Of a stretch of 64,000 bases of DNA, positions 1 through 11,556 are shown in pieces. Below the pieces are notes generated by a model. That model was not told where the DNA came from. It did no database searches and saw nothing but the letters and a program-made list of their open reading frames with translations. Location of the stretch: positions 81,727,846-81,791,845 of the forward strand of contig CM051462.1 in the NCBI GenBank assembly GCA_028095005.1, given 5' to 3'. The DNA is from Rhynchospora pubera (lineage: Eukaryota > Streptophyta > Magnoliopsida > Poales > Cyperaceae). The translations under genes were made by a program, and so were the position numbers. The stretch's first letter is position 1; each line of letters opens with the position of its first letter.

Positions 1-238
1 TTATTCCTAAGCATCCAAACGTGTTAGGAATGAGATGAGAATAGTTCTTCCTAGAATAACACTCTTCTTAACCTATCTCTTATTTTCATTCCTTATTTCT
101 AATAAATCATGCAAAAAAACATTTCTTCTTCCCAAAATAGCACTCTTCTCACTCTTCCAGAAATAACACTCTACCTAATTTTTTCATTTAAAATAGTTCT
201 TCTTTCCTTTATTTCTAGCCCATCCAAACTAGCCCCTA
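1..238. mobile_element. Tourist-like MITE, right part
   Basis: The stretch carries repeated TTCCTTATT / TTCTTCCT motifs and ends in CCATCCAAACTAGCCCC, a degenerate form of the terminal CATCCAAACGNNCCC shared by many small elements in this window. The left end lies before the window or is lost, so no target duplication can be read. Confidence 0.5.
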
Positions 239-894
239 GAAGATTTTGCGAAGTACTTTTATGGTTGATAAACTTCAGATATTTTCGTTTTCACATCTTA
301 AATCAGTCTAGAACCAAAATAGATACCGAGTTGAGACTGGAATAGTATGCATCCTGGCAAGAACTAGAAGAAACCTAACATGGCCTAAAAGGTACCAATC
401 ATTTTTGCATGGTACAACACAACCCATGTATTTTACTCGTTACTGGCTGGAACAGAAATCTCTATTGGCATAGAAGTTGCATTTAACCAAAATGTCATTT
501 ACTGGATTTCAGTTGGTAACAGTCTAACAGATGGTATACGAATCCAACATTTGCGATGTTGATTTAACTCTTGTGAGGACCAAAGATCGAGCACAAAATC
601 ATTCAATTCACATGAACATATGCCTTGATGCCTCAAATGCATACAATCGGATCCACACTTATCAATACCAATCACATTCGACTATGGCAAACGGCAAACC
701 ATTTGACAACTTGCTTTTTCAGCATGTTATATTGTTATTTATTCTTTCATCATATTTTTTTAGTTAGGTCATGACGCAATCTATAACAAGCATGATTTTT
801 TACATATGTTTACAATAATATATACCAAAACCTGATTTTTTTTTCTTATTACTAATATATACAGATCATAGAGAAATTTAATGCAATATTTCTT

Positions 895-1266
895 GGGAAA
901 TGCTAGAGTCCAATATATTGGATGGATGGAGTCCATCTAATACGATCGTTTTCATGTCCAAACAGTTCAATATGTTCTCCCTATTGAAAACTTATAAGAA
1001 ACCAATTTTTTCATTTTTTTCAAAACTTTTTACTATTTTTTTGGTATTTTGAAAAATCATTGTTATTGAACGACTGATAATGTTTATATCATGAATTTTA
1101 AAAAATAATAAAAAATTTCAAAAAAATGCAAAAATAAGTTTCTTGTAAGTTTTCAATAGAAAGAACATATTAAACGGTTCGGATCGATCATTAGAAATTT
1201 AAAACCGTGGAAACGATCATATTAGACGAACTCATCCGTCTAATATATTAGACGCTAGCGGTTCTC
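895..1266. mobile_element. MULE-type MITE, 372 bp, 9-bp TSD
   Basis: The element is a long imperfect hairpin: the left end GGGAAATGCTAGAGTCCAAT pairs with the right end, whose reverse complement reads GAGAACCGCTAGCGTCTAAT. The 9-bp direct repeat ATATTTCTT flanks it at 886-894 and 1267-1275, the duplication size of Mutator-like elements. It has no coding capacity. It lies just downstream of the last recognisable O-fucosyltransferase exon, where the next intron would be. Confidence 0.85.
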
Positions 1267-1410
1267 ATATTTCTTTCTATATCAAAGAACTTGCGACAAA
1301 TTAGATTAAATTTAATTTGATTGAAGAGGTACTAAAATCCCCAGGCTTCTAAGATCTCTTGTGCAGAACTTACAAAATGCAGAAATTGTTTCGTATTTTA
1401 CAATAAAAAT

Positions 1411-4400
1411 CTCTTCAAGTTTTTCAGGACCCACCGTACTGTGGTTCTCTAGGTGGGGAAATAAGGCACGAAAAGGCTTCATGAAGCGGTCCCCACCGAA
1501 CAGTTCGCCAGAGGCAAGGTAGATTCGCGTTGAGTTGTCAAAGCCCATTGACCTTAGGATCAGGCCCACCTGTGGATGTGGTATGGATAAGCAATAAACA
1601 ATGGGAAAGAAAAACAAAATCATGGAAAATATCTCATGCTCCCTGCAGAAGCAAAGGTCTTATGTTCACCCTTGCCAAAGAGGAATGGATTGCATGATCA
1701 CCATAGCAATGAAATTGACAATTTCACCTATATGACTTCTCTCCCGTAATTTGTTTATATTTTTTTTATGGTAATATGAACATTCAAACACAATGGTAGA
1801 CGCTAAAAGAGAAGAAGTCTTAAATCCAACAGAAATGTATATAGGTAAAACATCTCTCAAATTCTTATAAATTCTATGTCACTTTACTTGAGAGTAGAGC
1901 TGATAACTAACAGAATTAACATAAAAAAAAAAAAATGGTAGAACCTAACAATTAAACAAAAAGCCGATAAGTAAAAATTGCTCGAGGTTACCTCTTCTGG
2001 TGTCAAGGGGCACTTCCCAATCAGCCTCCTCTCTCTATATACAAGCTTCTTGTCAGCAAAATTTTCCTTCCTATATTTTATCAGAATTTTCTGCTCTGCA
2101 GGAGTGAATATGTCGATGCACCTAAATAAATTAAAAAAGTTCATCAAAGTAAGATACAACTCTAGGGTTAAACATCTGCTAGAGTTTCTTTAAAAATGGC
2201 ATTTGATCTCGGGAATTCATTATTATCACTGGTAAGTAGGTCAAGCAGGAACGGATAACATTAGATGAGACAGATTGAGCTTCTATTAAGCCTTTGATGG
2301 TGGTAAAGGGAGCAACCCAGTTGTACTATATGATACTAATATCATAATCCTGCAAAATGTGCATTATATTCTACCCAAACAATATGAATAATTGAATATA
2401 TATCCTCTTGCATCCTCCCTCCCTAACTACATGAAGGAACAGAACTTACTACTCCTTTCACACATTTATATCTTCGTCCAAGAGAAGAAAAGATAGAAAT
2501 TTTACTTGCTTTCAAGACGTTAGGAGAGCGGGTACAGTCCAAATTCCAGATTATATGCATGTTTCTAATTTTTCATGGGTACACTACAAGATATCATGAG
2601 CCCAATTGAGCATATTAGACTCTACATATAATTTGGTAAGAATAATGCAAAAACTGACAGAATGAGCACAAAACAAACTCTTATACCCAGCAAAATCAGG
2701 CATGTTCATCACAAAATGAAGGTGAATTGACATGAATGCCCTTTAGTTCTTAGCCTGTTTACAATCTCCCTACTAATTTCCAGGAGATGACACTTAAAGC
2801 ACAATGCATGGTAATTCTCAAGAAGTGAGGACAGGGTATAGTCCAAATTCCAGATTATTGGCCTGAGATTTTATATTTCTAATTTTGCAGGGGTAGTGGA
2901 TTCATGATCCCAATTGAGCATAGTGGATTCTACTTATAATTTGGTAAGAATAATGCAAAAAAAAAAAAAAAAAATTACAGAAAAGAGCACAAAACAAACT
3001 CTTATACCCAGCAAAAGCGAGCATGTCCATCTCAAATCGAAGGTGAATTGACATGAAATGCCCTTGAGATCTCAGCCTGTTTACAATCTCCCTACTTATT
3101 TCGATGATATAAGGCTTAAAGCGCAATGCATGGTAATTCACACGACACCTCAGCCTCTGTAACTCAGGCTCATCGATCTCCTCAGCCAGACGATGAGAGA
3201 ATGGGGTGAGGTAGATTGCCCCATGCTGCTTCATCTTCTCCAAAGCAAAGGTTGTATACCAACTCAATGGTGCATCTCTTGGTGGCCTTATCTGAGAAAT
3301 AGATTACAAGAAAAGGTTGATTCACAACTGCACAAAGAAAGTGGGCGCTGGTTCCAATAATTATTAGACTGACGTTACATTACCCCAAATTAACCTTCAT
3401 TACTCCTCCAATCTCTCAATTAACACCAACTGTACCAAATTAAACTTGATTTTGAAATTATACCCAGATTATGCCTCAAGGTTTAGATAAATTATACCCA
3501 ATTTTATTATTTACTCTGAAGGAATCACAGGACCACAAACATGATCAAACTATCAGTTCACATGGATAGCAGTAAGCCATCAGACCAAAATGGTTTCCAG
3601 AATGAAAAAAACACCCTTGTAGTTGTCATACCTAATTAGACCATAGAATGTACTCCCATTTGCAATCCAATAATCTAGACATATATAATTGGGTTGTCTA
3701 TTGTCAAGCCCGAGAAAAATTAAACAAGTTTCCTCAAATTACAAAGCATAGCATCTGTGGCTCAAACCTGATGAGCTTTCAACTTCTTAGTCTTTCCTTT
3801 TGAAGAAACTTCTGGAATGCTCTTAACAATGTGAATATCATATCTCAAGGTTTTGATGAAATGCTCAACATCATAGATACCTGGAAACCCACTGGGTTGT
3901 AGATACAAACAATTTTAAATTTATTCAGAAGATGAAATTAAAAGAAAAAATGGCTTGACTGTAAAATTTGGTTCAGAAATTCACTTTAGATAAAGTTTGG
4001 TGTATGGCATTGATTATCTAGACAACAAAAAATGTACCTCTCATCCCACCAAAAAGAGTTTGTATCCAACTCGGGTAGTACTAGTGTTGCATTCATTATG
4101 CGTGCAGCAACTACAGCATTACATATCTACAATATTTGTGTACACAATTAAGTAATAATACTATGTTGTTAAAGAAACCATGTAAAATTATAAAAAGGAA
4201 AAAAAGCCATAATCTACAAAAGGGCTAACATAATAAATGTATAAACTTATGATTCAAGTTTACAATAATTTCAACATGCTTCCATAATATTCATACCGCA
4301 CTGCTCTGTTGATTCAAGCCACCATTACATCGCACCCGTAAATACCCATTCGTCTCAGCTGGTGGGGCTGAAATCAGAATAAAAGAAATGTGCTTAGACC

Positions 4401-5230
4401 AGTTAGACTCAATTTAATTCCTACAAAAAGTGAAAATTTATGATGTGCTGACATTATTCAAATAAAATATATACATACAAGGCCAATCAGATCGTGGGGC
4501 TGATGAAGATCTCCAACCCCATGAATCAGCTGTCCTCCAAAGTTTATCTACATCAATATTCTGGCAAATATGTAACAAAAAGATTTACAAATAAATCTTA
4601 AGCAAAAGTGAAAGTTGCAGTTTTGACCAGTAACCATACAATCAGCCAGTAAACAGCACTGTCATTTCAACATAGTATCATGGTAACGTTTTGCAAAATG
4701 TCAATTAAATTAATTGATGAGAGATACCCCAATTCACCCCTATCAATTCATAATAAACCAAACCTCAAGTCACACCAATTGTGTACCAATTTGACATCAA
4801 TTGGGAACAAGGAAGTTTTCAGAACAATGTCAATTAATATAAGATCATAAACATGAAAAAAAATACAAACCTCCACACTATAAGAAGAGTTAGTAAATCC
4901 AAAAGAAAAGAAGAGTGAAATAACGCATATCACAAGGACAACCACAGCTATTCCTAGTCTCAGTGACAGACCCTTCAACCTACAGATTGAAACATATGCA
5001 ACTTTCTAAGTTACTATGATGGAAATTGGAAAATAATAATAATAATAATAATAATAATGCAGTTGAACAAAAAGAGTAAAGTGGACTGTATTGTTACAGT
5101 GGTAAAGTGAGTTTGACACGAATCTGCTTATAATGTACTGTAATTTAGTAATGTAGCAGAATTTAGTTGAAGAATTGATCAGTCACGAGGGCTGCTGCTT
5201 GGAATGCTTGGATCCGAGTCGCGATCTCAT
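1411..5230 (-). CDS. O-fucosyltransferase family protein (GT65-like), 3' end missing
   Basis: Plant O-FucT family protein, a type II Golgi membrane glycosyltransferase; substrate not inferable. Exons on the minus strand: 5187-5230, 4871-4979, 4479-4560, 4297-4367, 4038-4126, 3768-3891, 3008-3291, 1992-2121 and 1411-1569. All junctions keep frame. Exon 1 encodes MRSRLGSKHSKQQP and joins in phase to exon 2 (LKGLSLRLG), which holds a hydrophobic anchor of about 20 residues. Family motifs follow: DKLWRTADSWGW, GYLRVRCNGGLNQQ, ARIMNATLVLPELD, HLRFEMDMLAFAGC and ELFGGDRFMKPF. The family continues after KLEE with the C-terminal part of the domain (DYMVCLLSDIF-like block), but no such sequence is seen in 1-1410, and no GT donor follows GAG at 1411. 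Either a long intron carries the end outside the window or the gene is truncated. Identity of the family is sure; functionality is not. Confidence 0.85.
2524..3134 (-). repeat. Tandem duplication with decayed half-exon copy
   Basis: Two adjacent copies about 305 bp apart (roughly 2524-2829 and 2829-3134) share intronic sequence and the second half of the O-FucT exon 3008-3291. In the left copy the exon remnant (about 2695-2815) still reads LEISREIVNRLR on the minus strand, then shifts frame at the position of GHFMSIHLRF and meets a stop. The right copy is intact and is the one used in the gene model, so the left copy is a pseudo-exon inside the intron. Confidence 0.8.
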
Positions 5231-5457
5231 CTATCACAAAACCCTAGATCTAGAAAAAAGCTCCACGCCTCCAATCTGTCGACTCGTAATTAAGAGGAGA
5301 TTGAAGAGAGGTGAGGCCAATACTCGTAAAACTAACTTCTTCTCTTCCCTGCGTCTCCTTTTAACAATATGGGGAACTGCAGTGATGTGGCTGGCTGCGT
5401 CTCCTTTTGCTTCCGGAGGGGGTGACGCCGACGGAGGAGGATCCGTATCCTGATGAT

Positions 5458-5629
5458 GGGAATTGCTCAGCACACGCCTCACTTGCTCAAATACTCTCCC
5501 ATTTTTTTAAAAATAACATAAATACCCTCAATTTAGCACTGAAATCTGAGGAAATAACACAGGGAATGTGAGGGTATTATAGTAAATTCGGGAGTGTTGA
5601 GCAAGTGAGACGTGTGCTGAGCAATTCCC
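5458..5629. mobile_element. MULE-type MITE, 172 bp, 9-bp TSD
   Basis: The ends GGGAATTGCTCAGCACACG and CGTGTGCTGAGCAATTCCC are inverted copies, with more inverted similarity inward (TCACTTGCTCAA / TTGAGCAAGTGAGA). The 9-bp repeat CCTGATGAT flanks it at 5449-5457 and 5630-5638. It sits about 230 bp upstream of the O-FucT start codon, so it may lie in that promoter or 5' leader. Confidence 0.9.
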
Positions 5630-5638
5630 CCTGATGAT

Positions 5639-6610
5639 ATATGTATATGAGGGCACCATTTATTCCTAATAAAAAAAGTAAAAACGGAGTCGAGGAGATG
5701 AGAGAAATTTGAGTCGGAGAGCGATGCGGACCATTCGGAACTTCGGACGCGGTTCATATTTGATGTTACGTGGCGTATGTTTCAGCCTCACAGCTATTAG
5801 CTCCCATCAAATTAATCAAATCTTATGTTGGATTCGTTAATTTCATGTCGTGCATCTGGATATTTTCTACTCTTTGACCGTCAGATATGATACGCGTACT
5901 TAGACCAATCGCCTGTCGCGTCGGATCTAAAATATTTAATTTATATGATATCTGAACGTTATATATAATATAATATTTTATTTTAACCATAAGAGGTGGT
6001 TGGCCAGCGCACCAAGAACGGACATGTGCCAATACACTAGCTTGTGCAATGCACAACAAAAACTTTAAACAACTTCTTGTTTCTATCTCATTATTCTCAC
6101 TATATATACTATTCCTATTGACTATCCATGACACTTGTGGGACTAAGCTTCCTTTCAAAACCGGACAAGTAATACGGTTGGACCTGGGCTGTGTATGTTT
6201 ATTGTTCATATCTCCAACTATTAAATTTCTCAATATAAATTACTCAAGTAAACAGATAAAATTTTCCATTACAAATTACTATCTATTAATAACATTATAT
6301 TAATTAATTGTTTAATTTCTCAATATAAATTAAAAGATTATAATATAATATTAATAACATTATATTAATAAAATATATAAATTATTTTTAATTAAAAAAT
6401 ATATTATTCTAATTATTTTTATCATTTTATATATACAGCCGTATCCGAGTTTTTTTAAAAATATCGTATCCCCGCACCCGCATCGTATCCAACACGATAA
6501 CCGCTCCCGCACCCAAGTAACATAGATCAAATCTTAAATTAAATTGTAAAAAAATTACTGATGTAATAAAAAAATTTAAATTTTAAGATAGATTTTGAGA
6601 TATGATTTCA
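5639..6610. other. Intergenic, AT-rich, no gene seen
   Basis: No convincing reading frame on either strand. It holds a small palindrome TTGTGCAATGCACAAC near 6042 and a very AT-rich tract at 6230-6430. Confidence 0.6.
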
Positions 6611-6800
6611 CCAGAGCTGTTGCTTGGAATGTCTGGATCTGAGTCGCGATCTCATCTATCATTATAAAAAAAAGGATATTCAGGAAAAGTTATGAGCAAA
6701 AAACAAAATCCTACATCTAGAAAAAGACGCGCACAATTTGATAACCATAATAAAAGCAGCTCCTCGCCTCCAATCTGTCAACTCGTAATTGTTCTGTGTA
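6611..6800 (-). pseudogene. Decayed duplicate of O-FucT exon 1 and leader
   Basis: The stretch matches 5190-5300 closely in the same orientation. The copied exon 1 has an ATG at 6655 (minus) and reads MRSRLRSRHSKQQL, against MRSRLGSKHSKQQP in the gene. After a short unrelated insert, the copied leader resumes with the shared segment CGCCTCCAATCTGTC. No further O-FucT exon follows it, so it is an orphan copy of the gene's 5' end about 1.4 kb upstream of the original. Confidence 0.75.
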
Positions 6801-8217
6801 AAAACTTGGAGAAGAGAGCAACTAATACGTTGCGATATTCACTTGTACATTTAACAAGAAGACCAACAAAGGATTTTCGCGCTAAGACTGGAGATAAAGC
6901 GAAGGCAAAGAGAAGGAGAAGAGCGAATCAGGATTCAAGATAGTTCGACGGAGGGGGGAAACAGGAAAGGATCATCGTCTGTTGAAAATTTACCAAATTA
7001 TACCCATAACTTTTTTAAAATACCTCCGGATTATTATTATCGACAGTATCGACAACACGTAGATGTATTTTCATTCCTCAAAATAAAAAGATAATTTATA
7101 ACAATAAAAATTCGTAGCGATTTTTTATACTGGAGTGAGAGTGAATAGTTAGTAGTGATGTGTTGGATCAATACAATACAAAATCGAACGGCGCTAGTAG
7201 ATTAAAAAATTTTTATATTTTTTTAGTACTCCAGAAATTCGTGTAAATTGATCAGACTTGCAGAAAAAACTCTTTCAATTGTTAATAATATTTAGTGCCT
7301 CCAGCAATCTACAGATAACCACAAGCCTGACAAAAAACAGAGACCAAACCGGTCCCTAAAAAAAATTTACATAAATGTTTTGTTAGAATATGCATAGAGA
7401 AGCTATTCAATCGGATCGATTGGCCTGCACGCAGAAAACAGATCTGTTTAGTTACACATAATAATTAGTTTTATGTCATTGACGATATAATTAAGTTCAT
7501 TTTAACCTTCTAATTCAAAATAATTCATTACACACAAAAAAAAAAGACGTTATTTGATACAAGTTGCTATCAGCATTCTCTATTTACCACAAATAAGATT
7601 TGTTTTACAACAATAATTAAGATCCGAAGCATAAAAGAAAGAAACTAACTACAAGGAGCGATCTAACAGAAAATTAGTTATAGTCTAAACTAAGGGTTAG
7701 TTAACTATAGTTGGCTTCATCTTATTTTGCTCCTGACTCATGTTCCTCAGTGCACTGGTATTTCCCAGTATCTTGGACTATTAGTAGCTTGCCCAAGCAT
7801 GAGAGACAGATACGCACATATCAGTGTTCAAAATTCATTTATTATGTAAATTAATTGGTCGGAATTTCATAAAAGAATTTGCAGCTGTAATTGCATACCT
7901 CAATTTCCTTGAATAATCCCTAATAAGTATACATCTTTTCAAATTGTGCATAAAAGGTTAATAGGAAAAAAAATTGGTTGAAAGGAATTCATTTATTTCT
8001 AAAACAAATCCAAATTTGACAAGTTAAATTGGGTGTAAAATAGGCCCAATTCACGTCTGTAAAATGGTTGAAACTTGAAAGGTTTTGCTCTAAAGAAAGA
8101 AAAAAAATGACGGAAACCAAAATGAAAATGAAAAAGGAAAACAAAATCAATTAAGATGAGGAAAAGAACGGGAAAAATCGAACAAAATGAAAAAAAAAAT
8201 CCCACCTTGACGGAACC
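6801..8217. other. Intergenic, no gene seen
   Basis: AT-rich DNA without a supported reading frame, repeat end or RNA gene. The ORFs here are short and of low complexity. Confidence 0.5.
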
Positions 8218-8435
8218 ATGGAAAGGTTAGGGTTAGGATTTGGAGATATTGCCAGGCATCCGCCAAAATTGGGGTGGCTCAAAGTTTCGTTGCGTCGGTG
8301 GCACGACGTGTCTCTTCTTTCCTGGCGGCAAAGTTCGTTCAGTCGTGTGTCGTCGCCGCACTCAGTGAGCAAAGCTCTATGGCTTCCACCAGCCCGAAAG
8401 AGAAGAAATAACGGAGGGAAACTTTTTGGTTTTTG
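8218..8435. promoter_or_regulatory. GC/CpG-richer island, possible first exon or promoter remnant
   Basis: A sharply bounded stretch with many CG dinucleotides in AT-rich surroundings. On the minus strand a short frame starts with MVPS at 8220 and meets a potential GT donor after AAG near 8206. On the plus strand a 72-codon frame is open. Neither resembles a known protein and no continuing exon was found, so this may be the leader of a lost gene. Confidence 0.3.
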
Positions 8436-8890
8436 ATTGTTTACAAGATGTAATCCATTGATGAGGATATTTTAGGAATTATAGAAAAACTGACATTATA
8501 ATTTATTTTTAATAGAAATTAAATTTTAATATGTTTTAATTGAAAATAATGGCATAAAACCAATTTGGTTGTTTTATTATGGCATATATCCAACTAGTTA
8601 TTTTGTGATGGAATATTTAGAATTTGTCTGTTTTGGAGTAAAATCAGTTTTCTCTAATTAAAATGTTAGACCAGTATTGAATGTCATACTAGTACCGGAC
8701 AACTCCGGTTCCAGTAACACTTGTGAAGATACCAATACATCGGGTGAATGCTCAATAGACTATCTGCACAACGAAATCACAGCTGGTAAGATATAGCTAC
8801 CGATCGAAAATACGGCGGTTTATATTGGTCAACCCAAGCATTTATTATTGATTTTATTTCTTTTCATTTTCTTTTTTATATAGTATATGC

Positions 8891-9056
8891 TATTTTGAAA
8901 ACCATACAAGATACAGGAAAATTCTAGAAATACCGCGAAACATTGACCGAAATGATGGTATCCGATATTGTGAAAGAAAATATTGGATTATTTCGAAAAA
9001 TATCATATTTTAATTATCTAGTCGGTAGAGGTGCCGGTACGGTTTTAAAAACACTG
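8891..9056. mobile_element. hAT-type MITE inside repeat copy 1
   Basis: The right end GGTTTTAAAAACACTG and the degenerate left end TTTTGAAAACCATAC match the ends of the element at 20185-20358. The corresponding sites in the other two copies of the surrounding repeat (near 16040 and 19825) lack it, so those are empty sites. The left terminal bases are eroded and the 8-bp duplication cannot be read cleanly. Confidence 0.65.
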
Positions 9057-9372
9057 GATGCAAGCAGTTCTAGAAAACATCAAAACACACCCGAAAAACC
9101 TACCGTTCTAGTATTTTCTCCAAGCCGGTTTAGTCACCTTTCGTTTTGGGTAAAAAAGAATTGTTAACCAAATCATCTATCCGACCATAACTGAATCGAG
9201 GTTTTATGACCAAACAGTCAAATCATTCTGTCATCCGTTGGACCATAACTAAACTTTTTGTAACTATATGTTCGCAAAGGAAAAAAAACAAAAGTAGCGA
9301 AGATGGAATTTACATAAATTATCAGATATTCAACCAGGACAAAATCTTTATTAGGATTTTCAGATGTTACCA

Positions 9373-9787
9373 AATAGGGGCGGAGCCAATAAAGAGGCAA
9401 AAGAGGCTTGCCCCTCCTAATATTTTAAAATTGTATGAAGAGCTTTTCTATTATATACTAAATTTTGTTAATATATAACATATTGCACTCTAATAAAGGA
9501 GTTCAAATACAATCTAGTCAAGTTTATTGTTTATTCAAACTAGTTTAATTATAATATTTCTTTTAGAGCAAATTTAGAAGACAAAAAATTACAAAGCTCA
9601 AATATGAAAATCTTTACTTATTATTTTTTTGAAGAAAAATTACTTCTTTATTTATTTGATACAATTCATGTTCAGAAAATTACTACTAATAATGCAATAA
9701 TATTTTTTTTGTTGTCAATTTCTTTTAGATTTTTAAATTTTCAAACTTTATTATGCCTTAGTTAAATTCTCCGCCCCCCCCCCTCCG
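9373..9787. mobile_element. Possible DNA element bounded by GGGGCGGAG / CTCCGCCCC
   Basis: The left edge TAGGGGCGGAGCC and right edge TTCTCCGCCCCC are short inverted copies, an end type common among plant elements. The interior is AT-rich without frames. No target duplication was found, so the call is weak. Confidence 0.35.
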
Positions 9788-10710
9788 GAATTTCCTGGAC
9801 ATGACACCTATTGCTGATAGTTCTACTGTATAACTAATAAGTATACTTTTTGTTTTGCAAAAAGAAACAAAAAAGAAAAGGAAAAATATCTAAGATGGTA
9901 TTCATACAAATTATCAAATACCCTTAGAATTAAATTGTTACAAAATTATAGAGTCAATTGAGAAACATTATTTTGTGAAAATGACCTCTGGTGTCTATAT
10001 GGCTGGTTAATGGTTTCGTCATTTATCCCTGAGGTAATAATTTCAAATCTTGGAGAAAGAACGACGGATATGAAAAATAAATTCTATTCGCCTCAGGAAT
10101 TTACTCACCACACAAAAAGATGTCGTAGAATTATTTTCGTCAGAAATTATACTATACATAATGATGATAATTATTATGTATAGTATGGGTGCCCGACGTA
10201 GAAATTACACAATATTCCTCGGCTTTATAGTTATTTTCTTAAATTTCGCATGTTTTCTATACATCTTTATGCATAACAAAATACTGCCGTATGTTCGTAA
10301 TTAAAATTATTTTAAAATTAATACCTCATCTTGAGATGCATCACCTGCGGCAATACAACAACTTTACAAAATAATTTCTACTTTATTCCCAACTTCATAT
10401 TCGAATAGTTTTCCATTCTTATTGAATGACTTACCTAATTAGTGCAACAGCTTGTGTGGACAAAAATGATTTATGTGTGGATACAGTTCTATATATCACT
10501 ATTTAATTCGTATGAGATTTTTTTAAGGCCCATCGGTAACCCACCTCGAATTGAAACTAAAAATAGAGAGTAAGGGCAAATTGTTTCTTGCTATTGTACG
10601 TGACTTCAATTTACAAGTATGTGAGGTGTTGGAGCGAACCAAATAGTAGTAGTTGCTAGGCTCACCACACAACTGCCTGACACATACATATTGTGCAAAT
10701 ATCTTGTTGA

Positions 10711-11556
10711 GGGAAGTTTGGATCACGCCACTATAAAATTTGAAATTTAGAAAAATACATATTTAAAATTATACTCTCAGAAAAATATCATCCTAAATGC
10801 AGTATATTTTCCAACATGCCCTTCAATCTAACATATTGTATTCTGATTTGAAGTGTCACAAACAAGAAAAGATATTTATTTTAAAATAGAAAAAGAAATC
10901 TAATTGTACTAGCCCAGGAGGAGTAACTGAGTAAAACCAATTGATTTTTCTTGTTTAATCTGATGCAACCTGGAATCGAAGCTGCAGAGTTTGAGAATTT
11001 ATTTATAATAGTTGCTCTATCGCTAAACTAGTTTCTCATCCGAATCTAATTTTCGGAGCAACTAAAAGAGCCTCTGGACCTTCTTCCTTTTTCACCCTTT
11101 AAATTGAGAGTTTTTTTTTTTTTTTTTGATAAACTAGACAGATGCGCGCTGTCAAGTGAAAAGGAAAACTTTAAATTGAGAGTTATTTGCTTTTCGTGTG
11201 TTCTTTTCGAAAAAATATTGGCAGAAGGTCAAGAGCTCAGAGTTTAGAATTTTTAATTTAGAGAGGATAAATTAAAAGGCACCATGAATCAGTTATTGCG
11301 ATTTATTGTGCACATCTAGTTATTTACATTTTTGCAAATCTATGGCTGTAAGTCTTAGATAGACACTATATAATATTTTATGTAATTCAGGCATTATTTT
11401 TTCTAATACTTATCCATCATCTTTTTGCAATGAAACTGATGATTTTGCAAGCATTTTAGTTAGGATCGGCAGGGATTTCAATTTTATTGCCTACTATATT
11501 CATCCATCTTAATGTATTATTTTTTTTTTCTTTTCAAATCACAGCATTTTATTCAA
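10711..11556. other. Intergenic, no gene seen
   Basis: AT-rich DNA with a T15 tract at 11112-11127 and no supported coding region. Confidence 0.5.

Larger units (their letters stand above)
8770..10710. repeat. Decayed repeat unit, copy 1
   Basis: Blocks here recur elsewhere in the same order: 8770-8890 (recurs at 15925-16045 and 19660-19840), 9090-9300 (recurs at 19850-20120) and 10400-10710 (recurs at 16320-16660). Shared strings include GAAAATACG with TTGGTCAA and AAGCATTTAT, and ATATATCACTATTTAA. No coding capacity was seen. The unit may be upstream DNA of a once-tandem gene; that is inference. Confidence 0.65.

Noticed and set aside
4748..4978. Gene start at 4978 for the O-FucT membrane-anchor exon
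   Set aside because: The triplet at 4978 is TTG, not ATG, and a splice acceptor (TGTAG) immediately precedes the exon. The true start is in the small upstream exon at 5187-5230, which joins in phase.
5234..5482. 82-codon minus-strand frame starting in the 5458-5629 MITE
   Set aside because: Its ATG lies within the transposon and the frame is out of register with the O-FucT exon 1 model.
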